42,249 nt of DNA from Rhodococcus sp. IITR03 (GCA_001017865.1 LATQ01000355.1:1-42249); one strand, 5' to 3'; counted from the first letter of the stretch, positions 9,729 through 19,875 are shown. A program made the numbers and translations. The notes: generated from the letters alone by a model not told the origin.

Positions 9729-10497
9729 GTGAGTACGTCACGCACCGATGGTCTGCCCGTGTCCGTCGTGGACCGGATTTCCCTGGTCCTGGAGGCCTTG
9801 AGCACGGGCCCGATGACGCTGGCCAAGGTCACGGCCCGCACCGGGCTCCCCCGCTCGTCGGCGCACCGCCTTCTGGAACAACTCGCCAACGCGGGCTGGT
9901 TGGCGAGGTCACCCGAGCAGACGTACGAGTTCGGGGTGAAGGCGTACGAATTGGGTCAGGCCGCGCTCAATCAGAACCGGCTCCTGCATCATGCGCGTCC
10001 CCTGATGCATGCCTTCGCGCATCGCTCGGGGTTCACGGTGCAATTGGGGGTTGTGGACCGCGGCGACACCGTCTACCTGGCCAAGGTGAACGGACGCACA
10101 TCGGCTCGACCCCGAAGGCCGTCGGCCAACGCGTGCCGGCCCACTCGACCGCCCTCGGCAAGGTCATCATGGCGTACTCGGCGGTCTCGTCGCAGCACCG
10201 TCCGGACCGTGACCGGATTGCCTCCGGGACAGCACCTTCCGCACGGAGCCGCTTCGAGGACGAGCTCGCCAGGTGCGTGATCGTGGCGCCGCGTTCGACC
10301 GCGCCGAGGCGTTCCCCGGCATAGCCTGTGTCGGGGTGTCGATCGGTCCGCCCGATCACATGTACGGGAATCTCGCCGGGCTGTCCGTGTGCGCCCCCGT
10401 CAGCGTGCTGGATCACCACAAGATGATCGGGCCGCTACGTGTTCTGGCCGGCGACATCTGGCAGCGCTGTGTCGCGTCGGATCTTTCGACGCACTAG
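9729..10497 (+). CDS. IclR-family transcriptional regulator (two frame breaks)
   Basis: The reconstructed protein has about 256 residues, normal for IclR. GTG 9729 follows AGGAGG. The winged helix-turn-helix is VVDRISLVLEALSTGPMTLA then RTGLPRSSAHRLLEQLANAG (residues about 15-60). The effector domain shows FTVQLGVVDRGDTVYLAKV, PAHSTALGKVIMAY and the late VGVSIGPPDHMYG. Breaks near 10095 and 10272 each need one base. It is divergent from kshA, with a motif palindrome between them. I infer it is the best local candidate for the regulator that binds the motif repeated across the island. Whether it activates or represses, and its ligand, cannot be read here. Confidence 0.85.
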
Positions 10498-10503
10498 CCG
10501 ACG

Positions 10504-10541
10504 GCGGTGGGCGCGGAACACATGTGTTCCGCGCCCACCGC
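10504..10541. terminator. 38-bp perfect palindrome, bidirectional terminator
   Basis: Two 19-base arms meet at a central CACATGTG, with the left arm beginning GCGGTGGGCGCGG. The palindrome is perfect and lies between the ends of the convergent IclR (10497) and VOC (10580) genes, which fits a two-way terminator. Confidence 0.8.
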
Positions 10542-10579
10542 TGTGATGTCGAGAGTATGGCGAGGGCCGAGGGTACGGA

Positions 10580-10981
10580 TCAGCCTCGCTGCACGAACTC
10601 CACGAGATAGCCGTCCGGGTCGCGAACCGTGCCGATCACCATCCCGTAGGCCTCGAGTTCCGTTGCCGGTGTCTCCTCGACGCCACCGTGCCTACATGCG
10701 TGGGCCATCCTCTCCCTGACGTCGTCGGTGTTCAGCACGATCTTGACGAACATGTTGCCGTGTTCGTGTGGGGTCTCCCCCTCGATGCCGGTCGGCACGA
10801 CGAGTTCGAGGCCCGCGGCACCGGCCCGGACGATCGACGCGCGGAATGTAGGGGTGTCCAGATCCTTGTCGTGCGCGAATCCGCATCCCCGGGTGTAGAA
10901 CTCGGCAGATCTTTCCAGGTCGGCGACTCTCAGCGCAGTGAGCGAGAGCAACGTCGGCGCACCCGACTCCTGCACGGTCAT
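10580..10981 (-). CDS. VOC-superfamily (glyoxalase-fold) protein
   Basis: An intact 133-residue protein with one glyoxalase/VOC domain: ALRVADLERSAEFYTRGCGF at the start, then EHGNMFVKIVLNTDDVRERM, and the typical end TVRDPDGYLVEFVQRG, where the last Glu is usually a metal ligand. The family includes glyoxalase I, methylmalonyl-CoA epimerase-like and extradiol-like enzymes. The ATG at 10981 overlaps the stop of the SDR by ATGA, so the two form a tight pair. The pairing suggests the VOC protein handles the SDR product or substrate. The specific reaction is unknown. Confidence 0.8.
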   Translation of the reverse strand: MTVQESGAPTLLSLTALRVADLERSAEFYTRGCGFAHDKDLDTPTFRASIVRAGAAGLELVVPTGIEGETPHEHGNMFVKIVLNTDDVRERMAHACRHGGVEETPATELEAYGMVIGTVRDPDGYLVEFVQRG

Positions 10982-11735
10982 CGCGTCTGGGACCCACCGT
11001 TGAAGTCCAGTGTCTGACCGGTGATTCCGCCCGCCTCGTTCGAGGCCAGGTAGGCGCAGAATGCGCCGACCTCGATGGGATCGCCCAGGCGGCCGATCGG
11101 GATCGTCCGGAGGATCTGCTCGATCATCTCCGCACTCATCTTCTCCTCGAGGTTCTTCTGATGCCCCAGTGCCACGATGTTCGCCGTCACGCCGTACTGC
11201 CCGGTCTCGGCCGCCAGGTGCCGGATGAACCTTCGATTCCGCTCTTACCCGTTGCGTACATCGATTGATTGATGTTCTGACCCGTGCGTGCAGAACCCGA
11301 CGAGATCTGGACGACCCGTCCCCAGCCGGCCTCGCACATCCCGTCGAGGGCGACCTTGATGCAGTTCATCGCGCCGTAGATGTTGAGATCGATCGGAGCG
11401 CGCCATTCCTCGGGCGACAACTCGCGGAACGGTTTGATGACGCGTCCTTCCGCGATGCCCGCATTGTTGACGACGATGTCGACGTGTCCGCCGAGTGTCT
11501 CCTCCGCCGCCCGTACGCATTCGAGCGTGGCGTCGTAGTCGGTGACGTCGAAGGCCGATGCGACCGCCGTGTTCCCCTCCTCGACGATCGCCGCGGCGAC
11601 CTTCTCGGCGCGGTCCGGGAACAGATCGTTGACGATGACCGAGGCCCCCTGCCGCGCAAGGACCTTCGCGATTCCCTCACCGACGCTCTGACCGGCACCG
11701 CTGACGAGCGCGATGCGTCCGGCAAGACTGAACAC
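10978..11735 (-). CDS. Short-chain dehydrogenase/reductase (one frame break)
   Basis: The reconstructed protein has about 252 residues. GTG 11735 follows GGAAGGAG. It has a slightly unusual cofactor motif SGAGQSVGEGIAKVL, then NNAGIAEGR, the active-site Ser in VVQISSGSARTGQ, and Y-A-T-G-K. One missing base near 11242 restores GFIRHLAAETGQYGVTANIV. The C-terminal end GGITGQTLDFNGGSQ is typical of FabG-like SDRs. It probably oxidises a secondary alcohol, perhaps a beta-hydroxyacyl-CoA or hydroxysteroid. It is divergent from the acyl-CoA operon at 11860, so both may be controlled from the palindromes between them. Confidence 0.85.
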
Positions 11736-11758
11736 AGGTACTCCTTCCCGTCGAACAT

Positions 11759-11771
11759 GATTCGACGAATC
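11759..11771. promoter_or_regulatory. 13-bp palindrome upstream of the SDR
   Basis: GATTCGACGAATC has complementary six-base arms around a central A. It lies 24 bases upstream of the SDR start in a divergent intergenic region. An operator role is possible but I see no second copy. Confidence 0.35.
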
Positions 11772-11817
11772 GTGATGTGAGCCAGTGCACAACAGAGAAC
11801 CATTTATTGTCAACAGA

Positions 11818-11831
11818 TATTGGATCCAATA
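11818..11831. promoter_or_regulatory. TATTGGATCCAATA palindrome, probable GntR operator
   Basis: This perfect 14-bp palindrome sits 28 bases before the enoyl-CoA hydratase start. It overlaps a possible plus-strand promoter, TTGTCA (11807-11812) and TAATCG (11830-11835), spaced 17 bases. The operon it precedes ends with a GntR/FCD regulator, a family that binds short palindromes of this kind. Autoregulation is inferred. Confidence 0.6.
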
Positions 11832-11859
11832 ATCGCTACGCATCTGTTACGGTCTCCGC

Positions 11860-12671
11860 ATGACCCAGATCTCATCCGATCCTGAGCTGGGCGGCGGCCC
11901 GACGGAGCCGATTCTCTGTTCCGTCGCAGACGGTCTCGCCCGCATCACCTTGAACAATCCTCGTCGCAAGAACGCGATCACCCTGGACATGGCAGCCGAG
12001 ATCTCGGCGTTCTGCGACCGCGTCGAACGGGATACGACCATCGGTGCCGTGGTCGTCGACGCGAACGGAAGCTATTTCTGCAGCGGCGCCGACACTCGCG
12101 ACCTCGCATCCTCATCCACCGATCCCGCTTCTCCCGAAGCGGTACAACGCACGTCGGCGGTCTACAACGCTTCGTACGCATCGGGTCGCTCCCGGTACCG
12201 ACCGTCGCCGTGGTGACCGGTGGCGCTGTCGGGGCAGGTCTGAACCTCGCCATGGCCGCCGACATCATGGTGGTGACACCCGAGACCGTCCTCGACAGCG
12301 GCTTCTCCGCTCGGAACATCCATCCGGGTGGCGGCCACATCTCCCTGCTGGGACGTGCGATGGGTTGGTCCGGCGCGATCGCCCTCGCAGCGTGCGGACA
12401 GTCCCTGAGCGGATCCGACGCCGTGGCACGAGGACTCGCCTACATCGCTGTGGCCGCCGAGGACATACCGGCGACCGTCGAGCAGCTCACCCGCACGGCC
12501 GCCGCCGATCCCGAACTGACGCGACGCATCATGACGAGCGCGCGCCTCGAACTCGGCCCACCCGCCGTGAGCTGGGAATCGGCGCTGGAGATCGAACGCG
12601 GCGTGCAGATGTGGTCGATGGCCCGGAAGGGCCACGCATCGTGGTCGTCGCGAGGACCGGGCCGCTCGTGA
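11860..12671 (+). CDS. Enoyl-CoA hydratase/isomerase family protein (one frame break)
   Basis: The reconstructed protein has about 270 residues. It shows GLARITLNNPRRKNAITLDM, the CoA-binding and oxyanion region FCSGADTRDL, and the second oxyanion segment VTGGAVGAGLNLAMAADIMV. The break near 12172 is repaired by one base to give VYNAFVRIGSLPVPTVAVV. The canonical catalytic glutamates of crotonase are not obvious, since the GAVGAG segment carries no Glu, so an isomerase or other crotonase-fold reaction is possible. It starts a five-gene operon; its stop overlaps the next start by GTGA. No Shine-Dalgarno is evident before the ATG, so a short or leaderless transcript is possible. It should act on an acyl-CoA side chain or ring fragment. 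Confidence 0.85.
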
Positions 12672-13823
12672 CCGCCACCGGAACCGAGCACCTCGAGGAC
12701 ATCGACTCCGGCTCGGGCACCTCCGCGCCGAGGTACGGGCCTTCTTGTCCCAGGAGATCACCCCGGGCCGGTTCGTTCCCGACACGGACAGCTGGATGAC
12801 CGGGTTCGACCCCGACTTCAGCGCTCGTGTGGCCGGACGAGGCTGGCTCGGCATGACGGTCCCCACGGAGTACGGCGGGCACGGACGCAGTCCGCTCGAA
12901 CGCTTCGTCGTCAGCGAGGAGATGCTCGCGCACGGCGCCCCCGTCGCGGCGCACTGGATCGCCGACCGCCAGATGGCACCGAGCATCCTCGCCAACGGAT
13001 CGGAAGAGCAGAAGCAGCGGTACCTTCCGGAGATCGCCTCGGGCCGAGCCTTCTTCGCCATCGGTATGAGCGAACCCGACGCAGGCTCGGATCTGGCTTC
13101 GGTGCGTACCCGCGCCGTCGACAACGGCAATTCGTGGACGATCACCGGCACCAAGGTCTGGACCACCGGAGCCCACCTCGCGCACGCGATGGTGCTGCTC
13201 GCCCGCACCGACGGACAACCGGGCGACCGCCACAGCGGCCTGTCCCAGTTCGTCGTCGACCTCCCCCACCCCGACATCGAGATCCGTCCCCTGCGGAGCA
13301 TCGACGGACAGGCACATTTCAACGAGGTCGTCTTCCACGGCGCGCAGGTGCCGGCATCGGCCCTCCTCGGCAAGCGCGGAAACGGCTGGACCCAGGTCAT
13401 GGGTGAACTCGCGTTCGAGCGATCCGGTCCCGAGCGCTATCTGAGCACGATGCCCCTGCTGCGCGCATGGGCGGCCCACCTCGCGGAAAACGGGGCGACT
13501 CCCGCACAGAGACAGACCCTGGGCACTCTCACAGCCAGGGCGTGGCTCTGCGCCGGATGTCCTTGCGGGTCGCGGCCGAGCTCACGGCCGGCCGCAGGCC
13601 CGACATCCTCGCAGCGATGGTGAAGGATCTCGGGTCGACCTTCGAGGGCGATCTGGTCGAAGCCGTGCGGGCTTCGAGCAACCTCGTCGCCCGGCGCGAC
13701 GGAGCCGATCCGCTGGCGCGCATGCTGGCCCACAGTGTTCTGCACACACCCGTGTTCACCCTCAGGGGTGGCACCAACGAGATCCTGCGCGGGATCATCG
13801 CGCGCGGATCGGGGGTTCGATGA
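12668..13823 (+). CDS. Acyl-CoA dehydrogenase, first of a pair (two frame breaks)
   Basis: The reconstructed protein has about 385 residues. It starts with GTG overlapping the previous stop. It shows MTVPTEYGGHGRSPLERFVV, the FAD segment GMSEPDAGSDLASVRTRAVD, WTITGTKVWTTGAHLAHAM and the C-terminal TLRGGTNEILRGIIARG. The position where medium-chain enzymes carry the catalytic Glu (YEGT) is Gly here (RGGT). This fits the heterotetrameric FadE enzymes of steroid side-chain degradation, where two different subunits form the active unit. Breaks near 12732 and 13540 each need one base. It overlaps the second dehydrogenase gene by ATGA. Side-chain or ring CoA-ester oxidation is inferred. Confidence 0.88.
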
Positions 13824-14918
13824 GCGAGTTCACCACCGAGCTGGCGGAGACCACCGCGGCGATCATCGAGCACGTGGGGGTCGATCCGGCCACGCCTGCG
13901 GACGGCATGCACGGTGCGCTCTGGACGCAGCTCGTGGACGGCGGCTTCGTCACCGTCGGCGTACCGGAAGCCGCCGGTGGGGGTGGCGCGACACTCGGCG
14001 ACGCACTCGCAGTCGTGACGACCGCAGCGCGGCACGGCGCAGTGGTGCCCCTCGTCGAGCACGGCATCCTCGCAGCCTGGCTCGCCGCCACAGCCGGACA
14101 CGAGTTGACCGCGGAGATCGCGACCGCGGCACGAGGTGACGAGCGATGCTCGATCCACCGCCGGGGCGACACCCTCCTGTTCGACGGCACGGTGACGGAT
14201 GTCCCTACGCGGCCGACGCGGACACCCTCGTCGTGATCCTCCCTCCGGAGAACGGCGCGGACGGTTCCTCGGTCGCCGTCGTGTCGATGTCCGGAAACGG
14301 CGCCGACGTCTCGGCAGAAACCGACCTGACCGGTGTTTCCTACGCCGACATCGTCTTCCGGGACGCACCGGTCGTCTTCCACGGAAGTTCACCGGTTCCC
14401 CTCACCGAGTTCCGGCACCGTGCGCTCTCGCCTACGCGGCCGCGACGGCGGCTGCAGCTACGGCAGTACGGGACCACACCGTTCGCTATGCATCCGAGCG
14501 CCTCCAGTTCGGGCGCCCGATCGCGAAATTCCAGGCCGTCCAGCAACAGCTGGCACAGCTCGCCGCCCGGACCACGATGATGGAGATCGCCGTCGACTCC
14601 GCGATCGCCACGCACGACGACCCGGAGATCGGCCCGCTCACGACAGCAGCCGCGAAAGTGGTGACCGCGATGTCCGCGCACTCCGTCGCTGCCGCCGGCC
14701 ATCAGATCCACGGTGCCATCGGCACGACCTCCGAACACCACCTCGGCCGCTTCACCACCGCGTTGTGGAGCGGGCGCGACCGATTCGGCTCCGAGCAACT
14801 CTGGGCGGAGGACCTCGCGAGCCGGATCCTCGACGACGGCATCGACGTCTGGGACGTCGTCACCGGAACACGAACAGAGCACGACAGCGCATCGACGGCG
14901 TACAGGAGCCCGGCATGA
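13820..14918 (+). CDS. Acyl-CoA dehydrogenase, second of a pair (two frame breaks)
   Basis: The reconstructed protein has about 366 residues and is more divergent than its partner. It has an N-terminal helical domain (LTAEIATAARGDE), a middle beta-domain (YADADTLVVILPP region) and the C-terminal helical domain RYASERLQFGRPIAKFQAVQ, AAAGHQIHGAIGTTSEHHLG and LWSGRDRFGSEQLWAEDLA. This resembles the FadE28-type subunit of alpha2beta2 steroid acyl-CoA dehydrogenases. Breaks near 14203 and 14425 each need one base. ATGA overlaps link it to both neighbours, and the equal stoichiometry this implies supports a heteromer with the gene at 12668. Confidence 0.85.
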
Positions 14919-16274
14919 ACGTCTCCACCTCCCCCGGTCACACGCCCACATCGACGGCCGATTCCGCGATCGACGGTCGTGCCGCGTGGCGGGCGGCCGA
15001 TCGCAGCACCGGAGTCGGCGCGCTCGCCGGACTCCGGGTACTCGACCTCAGCAGGTCCTCGCCGGGCCGTACACGGCCCAGACCCTCGCCGACCACGGCG
15101 CCGAGGTGATCAAGGTGGAGGCACCGTCCGGCGACGAGACACGCGGATGGGGACCACCTTTCGACGATTCCGGCGAGAGCAGTGCGTACTACGCGGGTCT
15201 CAACCACAGCAAGGACAACATCTGTCTCGATCTCCGGACCGACGCGGGCCGCGAAGTACTGTCGCATCTGCTGCGTGGCGCCGACGTGGTGATCGAGAAC
15301 TTCAAGGCCGGCACCATGGCTCGTTGGGGGTTCGACTACGAGACCGTGCTCGCCGAGGAGAATCGCCGGCTCGTCTACTGCAGGGTGACCGGGTTCGGTG
15401 TGGACGGGCCGATGGGCGGACTACCCGGATACGACGCGGTGCTGCAGTCCTTCGGTGGCCTGATGAGCGTCAACGGCTATCCCGACGGCAATCCCTTGCG
15501 TGTCGGAGTTCCGATCGTCGACATCGTCGCGTCCCACATGGCGGTCAGCGGCATCCTGCTCGCGCTGAGGGAGCGGGACAGCAGCGGCCGCGGTCAACTC
15601 GTGGACATCACCCTGCTCGACTCGGTGATCTCGCTGCTGCACCCCCACGCATCGAACTGGGTCTCGAGCGGAAGGTGCCCCAGCGCACCGGCGACTACCA
15701 CCCGACGGTCGTGCCGTATCAGGTCTTCGCTGCCCTCGACGGTGACTTCTTCATCAGTGCCGCCAACGACCGGCAGTTCCGCTCCCTGGTGACCGTCCTG
15801 GGCAGGCCGGATCTCGCCGACGACCCGCGATTCGTCTCCAACGGCGTGCGGTCGCAGAATCGCGACGAACTCGCGACCCTGCTCGGCGGTCTCGTCGCCG
15901 GATGGCGACGAGACGATCTCGCGGTCGAACTCGAACGCGCCGGTGTCGCGGCCAGCCCGGTCAACACCGTCGACCAGGCCCTCACTGCGCCCCAGACCGT
16001 TCACCGCGGGCTCTTCCTCGACACCGTCGACTATCGTGGCCTGGGTGTGCCGATAAAGCTCGGGCGGACGGCCACACGGACACCCAGGACGGCGGTTCCG
16101 CTCGGAACCGACACCGAAGCGGTGCTGTGTTCGATGGGATACAGCGCAGACACTGTCGCCGCTCTACGGGCCACCGGCGCGCTGGGCCGTTCACGAACGA
16201 CGCATGCGGGGACGACCCGGAAGGACGACGCAGGAGAGGACCGAGGTGAGCCCACGAGCGATGCGGACCGGTGA
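14915..16274 (+). CDS. CaiB/BaiF family (class III) CoA-transferase (two frame breaks)
   Basis: The reconstructed protein has about 453 residues. It shows LAGPYTAQTLADHGAEVIKV, GLNHSKDNICLDLRTDAGRE, VVIENFKAGTMARWGFDYE, and GLPGYDAVLQSFGGLM, whose Asp is the catalytic residue that forms the acyl anhydride. Breaks near 15051 and 15663 need one base each. The family transfers CoA between acids and includes BaiF/BaiK, which act on bile-acid CoA esters. It would activate or de-activate the substrate of the acyl-CoA dehydrogenases before it in the operon, which may explain the absence of a CoA ligase here. Its last codons overlap the GntR gene. Confidence 0.9.
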
Positions 16275-16952
16275 CGACGTCACCGAGCCCGGTCCCCCGG
16301 CAACCGTTCGCGGCGCCGACTGGGTCGCCACCGAGATCGAGCGGATGATCGTCACCGGTGATCTGCTCCCCGGCCAACCGGTCCGTCAGGAGCAGATGGC
16401 GGAACGACTAGGAGTCAGCCGGCTCCCGATCCGGGAAGGACTACGCCAACTCGCCTCGCAGGGCTCATCGAACATCGCCGCAACGCCGGGTACACCGTCG
16501 TCCGGCTCGAGCAGTCCGAGTTCGACCAGATCTACCTGATGCGCGATGCCCTCGAACGGGAGGTTCTTGCCTCCCTCCCCGCCCTGGATGCCGACGCGCT
16601 CGCCGAGGTCCGCAGGCTGGGCGAGCGCGTCGCCGAGGCGGCAGAACGTGGAGACCTGCTGGAGATGCGCCTGGCGAACCAGGACTTCCACTTCGCCATG
16701 TTCGACCGCTCGCCGCTCGGTCTGGTCGTCTCGGAGATCCGCCGATTGTGGCGACTCGCGATGCCGTATCACGCGGCGTATCTCTTCGATGCCGAAGTGC
16801 GCCGACGTGTGATCGCGGAACACGATGCGATGATCGACGCGCTCGCCGACCACGACAACGAGCGTCTGATCGGCCTGATGAACGAGCATCGCCGCGGCGG
16901 TGAAGCCGGCACGAGCATGCTTCTGCGGAACACCGCTCGCGGAGGTTCGTGA
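16246..16952 (+). CDS. GntR-family regulator, FCD subfamily (one frame break)
   Basis: The reconstructed protein has about 235 residues. I chose GTG 16246, with GGAGAGG about six bases upstream; ATG 16261 is the alternative. The winged helix domain is WVATEIERMIVTGDLLPGQP then MAERLGVSRLPIREGLRQLA. One base near 16463 restores QGLIEHRRNAGYTVVRL. The C-terminal helical FCD domain shows YLMRDALEREVL, NQDFHFAMFDRS and VIAEHDAMIDAL, with the His and Asp positions that bind metal or ligand in this fold. As last gene of the operon it probably represses it through TATTGGATCCAATA at 11818. The effector is likely a carboxylic acid or CoA ester (inference). Confidence 0.85.
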
Positions 16953-16972
16953 CTCGGCACCCCACGGGTGAC

Positions 16973-17004
16973 GGCCGGCCCGGGGCAATCACGCCGGGCC
17001 GGCC
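16973..17004. terminator. Hairpin terminator between convergent genes
   Basis: GGCCGGCCCGG (16973-16983) pairs with CCGGGCCGGCC (16994-17004) over a ten-base loop. It lies between the GntR end (16952) and the ferredoxin reductase, and its right arm overlaps the last codons of the reductase. Confidence 0.75.
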
Positions 17005-18293
17005 GATCGGGTCACCTCATGCCGTTCGAACGCCCCCAACAGCTTCTTCAACGGAACCGTCTCGTCCGAGAGCAGTTCCCGGGACGGCCGGTGCCCACGT
17101 GCGAGCGCGGACCGCAGTGCGACGAAGTCGGCGGGCGCGTTGACGCATTCGGCGGCGAGCAGGCGGTCGTCCTCGAAATAGAGTGCGACGCGGCGCCGAG
17201 GCTTGCTCGGATCGGTACGGACCAGCACCTCCGTGTGCCCGCCGATCATTCCGGCGATCTGCAGTTTCCACGGCCCCTGGTCGGACCAGAACCACGGCAC
17301 GGGCCGTTCGACTGCCTCACTTCCGAGCAACGTCGCAGCTGCCACGTTCGCCTGCTCGGTGGCGTTGTCGACGGATTCGAGACGTACCCGGGTTCCCTCA
17401 CCCGTCGTCTGCACGGTGCAATCACCGATGGCGAGGATTCTCCCGTCCGAGGTCACACAACGCTCGTCGACCAGGACGCCACGATCGCAGGCGAGGCCGA
17501 GTTGTTCTGCGAGTTCGGTGCGCGGTTCCGCACCGACCCCTACGAGGACCGTCGCTGCGGCGATCTCGCGACCGTCGTCGAGACGGACCGCACGTACCCG
17601 ATCACCGTCGAGTGGGATCTCGACGGGTTTCGCATCGAGACGACGTCCACGCCCATCTCCCGGTGCGCCGCGAGCAGGAACTCGGCCGTTCCTGCTCCGA
17701 CAGCACGACCCATCAGCTGCCGGCCCGCCTCCACCACCGTGACAGCGACACCCAGTCCCCGGAGTGTGGCGGCGACCTCGAGTCCGACGAAACCACCGCC
17801 GATGACCACCACCGGTCCGGCAGTGACACGTTCCGCCAGTCGGTGTGCATGGTCGAGTCCACGCAACACCAGGACATCCCGGTGGTCGGAACCGGGAATC
17901 GCCAATCGTCGTGCCCGAGCGCCGGTGGCGAGCACGAGCCGATCGAAGGCGCGCGTCCCGACGGACCCGTCGGAGCGCTCCAGGTGCAGCGTGACGCCGT
18001 CGGCGTCACGTTCGACCCTGCGGACGGTTGTACCCAGCAACACTTCGATCTCGTTGTCCGAGTAGTGATCTGACGCACGTAGCATCAGCCGGTCCGGCGT
18101 CGACTCCCCCTTCAGCCATGCCTTCGACAAGGGCGGCCTGTGGTAGGGCGGATGCGTCTCGTCGCCGATCAACGTCAGAGGTCCGGTGTACCCGCCGGAC
18201 CTGAGCCATCGGCAGGTGCACCGCCGCGTGCGAGGCACCGACGACCGCCACACTGCGTGGTGGTGCGCCGGTGCCGGTCGGATCTCCGGTCAT
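16989..18293 (-). CDS. NAD(P)H:ferredoxin reductase of the P450 system (two frame breaks)
   Basis: The protein has about 434 residues, a little longer than typical ferredoxin reductases. The N-terminal FAD site is SVAVVGASHAAVHL, then YTGPLTLIGDETHPPYHRPP and LSKAWL. The NAD site is VVVIGGGFVGLEVAATLRGL, and ILAIGDCTVQ closes the FAD domain. A base is missing near 17650; a second change near 18205 is needed but its type is unclear (one extra or two missing bases). ATG 18293 is one base after the ferredoxin stop, so the pair is coupled. It passes electrons from NAD(P)H to the 2Fe-2S ferredoxin at 18295 for the P450 at 18625. It resembles putidaredoxin reductase, not KshB. Confidence 0.88.
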
Positions 18294-18294
18294 C

Positions 18295-18615
18295 TCACGC
18301 CTGTTCATCGGGGATCGTCACGTGCAGGTCGACCCCCTCGCGGAGAATCAACTGGCACGACAGTCGTGACGAGTCCTCACGATCACTCGCGGTGCAGTCC
18401 AGCATGTCGTCCTCGTCCTCCGAAGGAGCATCGAAATGATGCCGGTCCTCTTCGGCGAGGTAGACATGACAGGTCGCGCACGACAGCGAACCGCCGCACT
18501 GTCCGACGATCCCGGACACACCGTTGCGGACGGCTGTCGACATCACGGAATCGCCGGGCACACCGTCGATCACGCGTTCCGTCCCGTCCGGTTGGACATA
18601 GAACACCTTGGGCAT
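18295..18615 (-). CDS. 2Fe-2S ferredoxin, adrenodoxin/putidaredoxin type
   Basis: An intact 106-residue protein with the motif C-x5-C-x2-C in [15 protein letters not shown], and the fourth Cys in [12 protein letters not shown]. The acidic patch [13 protein letters not shown] between them is the usual docking surface for reductase and P450. It lies between the P450 (9 bases upstream) and the reductase (1 base downstream), giving a complete class I three-component electron chain in one operon. Cytoplasmic electron carrier; assignment is secure. Confidence 0.95.
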   Translation of the reverse strand: MPKVFYVQPDGTERVIDGVPGDSVMSTAVRNGVSGIVGQCGGSLSCATCHVYLAEEDRHHFDAPSEDEDDMLDCTASDREDSSRLSCQLILREGVDLHVTIPDEQA

Positions 18616-18624
18616 GTCGGGTCC

Positions 18625-19875
18625 CTACCAGATGACGGGGAGATCGACGATGGGCTGTGTGAGGTTGTCGTTGTCCACCACTGCCTCACCAGCGAGCCTG
18701 AGGCCCGGGAGCCGCTTGAACAACTCGGTGATCGCGACCTGCATCTCCATCCGCGCCAGTGGTGCTCCGAGGCAGTGGTGCAGGCCGTAACTCAACGTCA
18801 GGTGCGGGTTGTCCTTTCGACGTACGTCGAAGGTACCGGGGTCCGAGACTGCGACCGCGTCGTGATTGACCGAAGCGGGATCCACCAGCACGGCCTCCCC
18901 CTCGGCAATGACCTGGCCGTCGATCTCCACGTCCTCGGTGGCGACGAACGGAACGAGCCCCCCGCCTCCTGCAACGGTGTCGTAGATGGACATACGGCCG
19001 TTGCGGAGGATCTCCTCGACCGCAGTGGGTGCCACGGCGTCGACATCCTCGAGGAGGACCGCCAGCTGGTCTGGGTTCTTCAGGAGCGACAGGACACCGG
19101 AGCAGATGAAATTCGCCGTGTTGTCGAAGCCTGCCACGATGAGGATCATCGCGATGGGAAGGATCTCCCCGTCGGTGAGCGAATCGTCCTTGTCCGGCGC
19201 ATTGGCCAGATCGCTGAGGAGGTCCTCCCGGGGATTCTTGCGCCGATCCTCGATCAGAGCACTCAGGTACATGAAGAGTTCGGTCATGTTCTGCACGACC
19301 TCGTCCTCGGGCATGTTCGCCACCGCGAGCGTGGCAGCGCTCCACTTCTGGAACTTCGGACGATCCTCCGGCGGAACGCCCAGCAGGTTGGACAGCATCT
19401 GGATCGGCAACGCCACGGCGTAGTCGCTGACCAGATTCGCCGGCGCACCCTTGTCCACCATCTCGTCGATGAGCTCGTTCGCGAACTCGACCGCAGATTC
19501 CCGCATGGCGCGCACGCGCTTCGGGGAGATGGACTTCTGTACGAGTTTGCGAAGTTTGGTGTGGTGCGGCGGATCCTCGAACTGGATCGTCGACTTCAGG
19601 AAGTCCGGGAACTCCACGAAGTAGGGCACGGCCCGCTCACCGGTCCGGAAGGGCTTCCGAACGAAGCGGGGATCGCTGAGCATGTCGCGGGCTGCAGCGT
19701 TCCGGTGGATGACCCAGACGTCACCGCCGATCGGCATCGTCATCTTCGTCATGGGCCGCTCGGCCGAGATGGCGACGTACCGCTGGACGGCATCCTGCGG
19801 AGGGACGGCCGCGAACGGGTAGGAGGTGTCGACCACCCGGCCGGTGGGAGTCGTGGACGTTTCCGTTGAGCTCAC
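18625..19875 (-). CDS. Cytochrome P450 with Asn at the I-helix threonine position
   Basis: An intact 416-residue bacterial P450. The I-helix is [10 protein letters not shown] (D251-N252-T253), the ExxR pair is E288 and R291, and the heme loop is [17 protein letters not shown] with Cys368 as iron ligand. In P450cam-type enzymes the residue after the Asp is a Thr that helps O2 protonation; here it is Asn. The end of the I-helix region and a glycine-rich loop ([10 protein letters not shown], about 301-310) are distinctive. It is followed by its own ferredoxin and reductase. The P450 probably hydroxylates the steroid nucleus or side chain, but the position attacked cannot be predicted from sequence. 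It lies 41 bases downstream of an SDR that could oxidise the resulting alcohol. Confidence 0.95.
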   Translation of the reverse strand: MSSTETSTTPTGRVVDTSYPFAAVPPQDAVQRYVAISAERPMTKMTMPIGGDVWVIHRNAAARDMLSDPRFVRKPFRTGERAVPYFVEFPDFLKSTIQFEDPPHHTKLRKLVQKSISPKRVRAMRESAVEFANELIDEMVDKGAPANLVSDYAVALPIQMLSNLLGVPPEDRPKFQKWSAATLAVANMPEDEVVQNMTELFMYLSALIEDRRKNPREDLLSDLANAPDKDDSLTDGEILPIAMILIVAGFDNTANFICSGVLSLLKNPDQLAVLLEDVDAVAPTAVEEILRNGRMSIYDTVAGGGGLVPFVATEDVEIDGQVIAEGEAVLVDPASVNHDAVAVSDPGTFDVRRKDNPHLTLSYGLHHCLGAPLARMEMQVAITELFKRLPGLRLAGEAVVDNDNLTQPIVDLPVIW

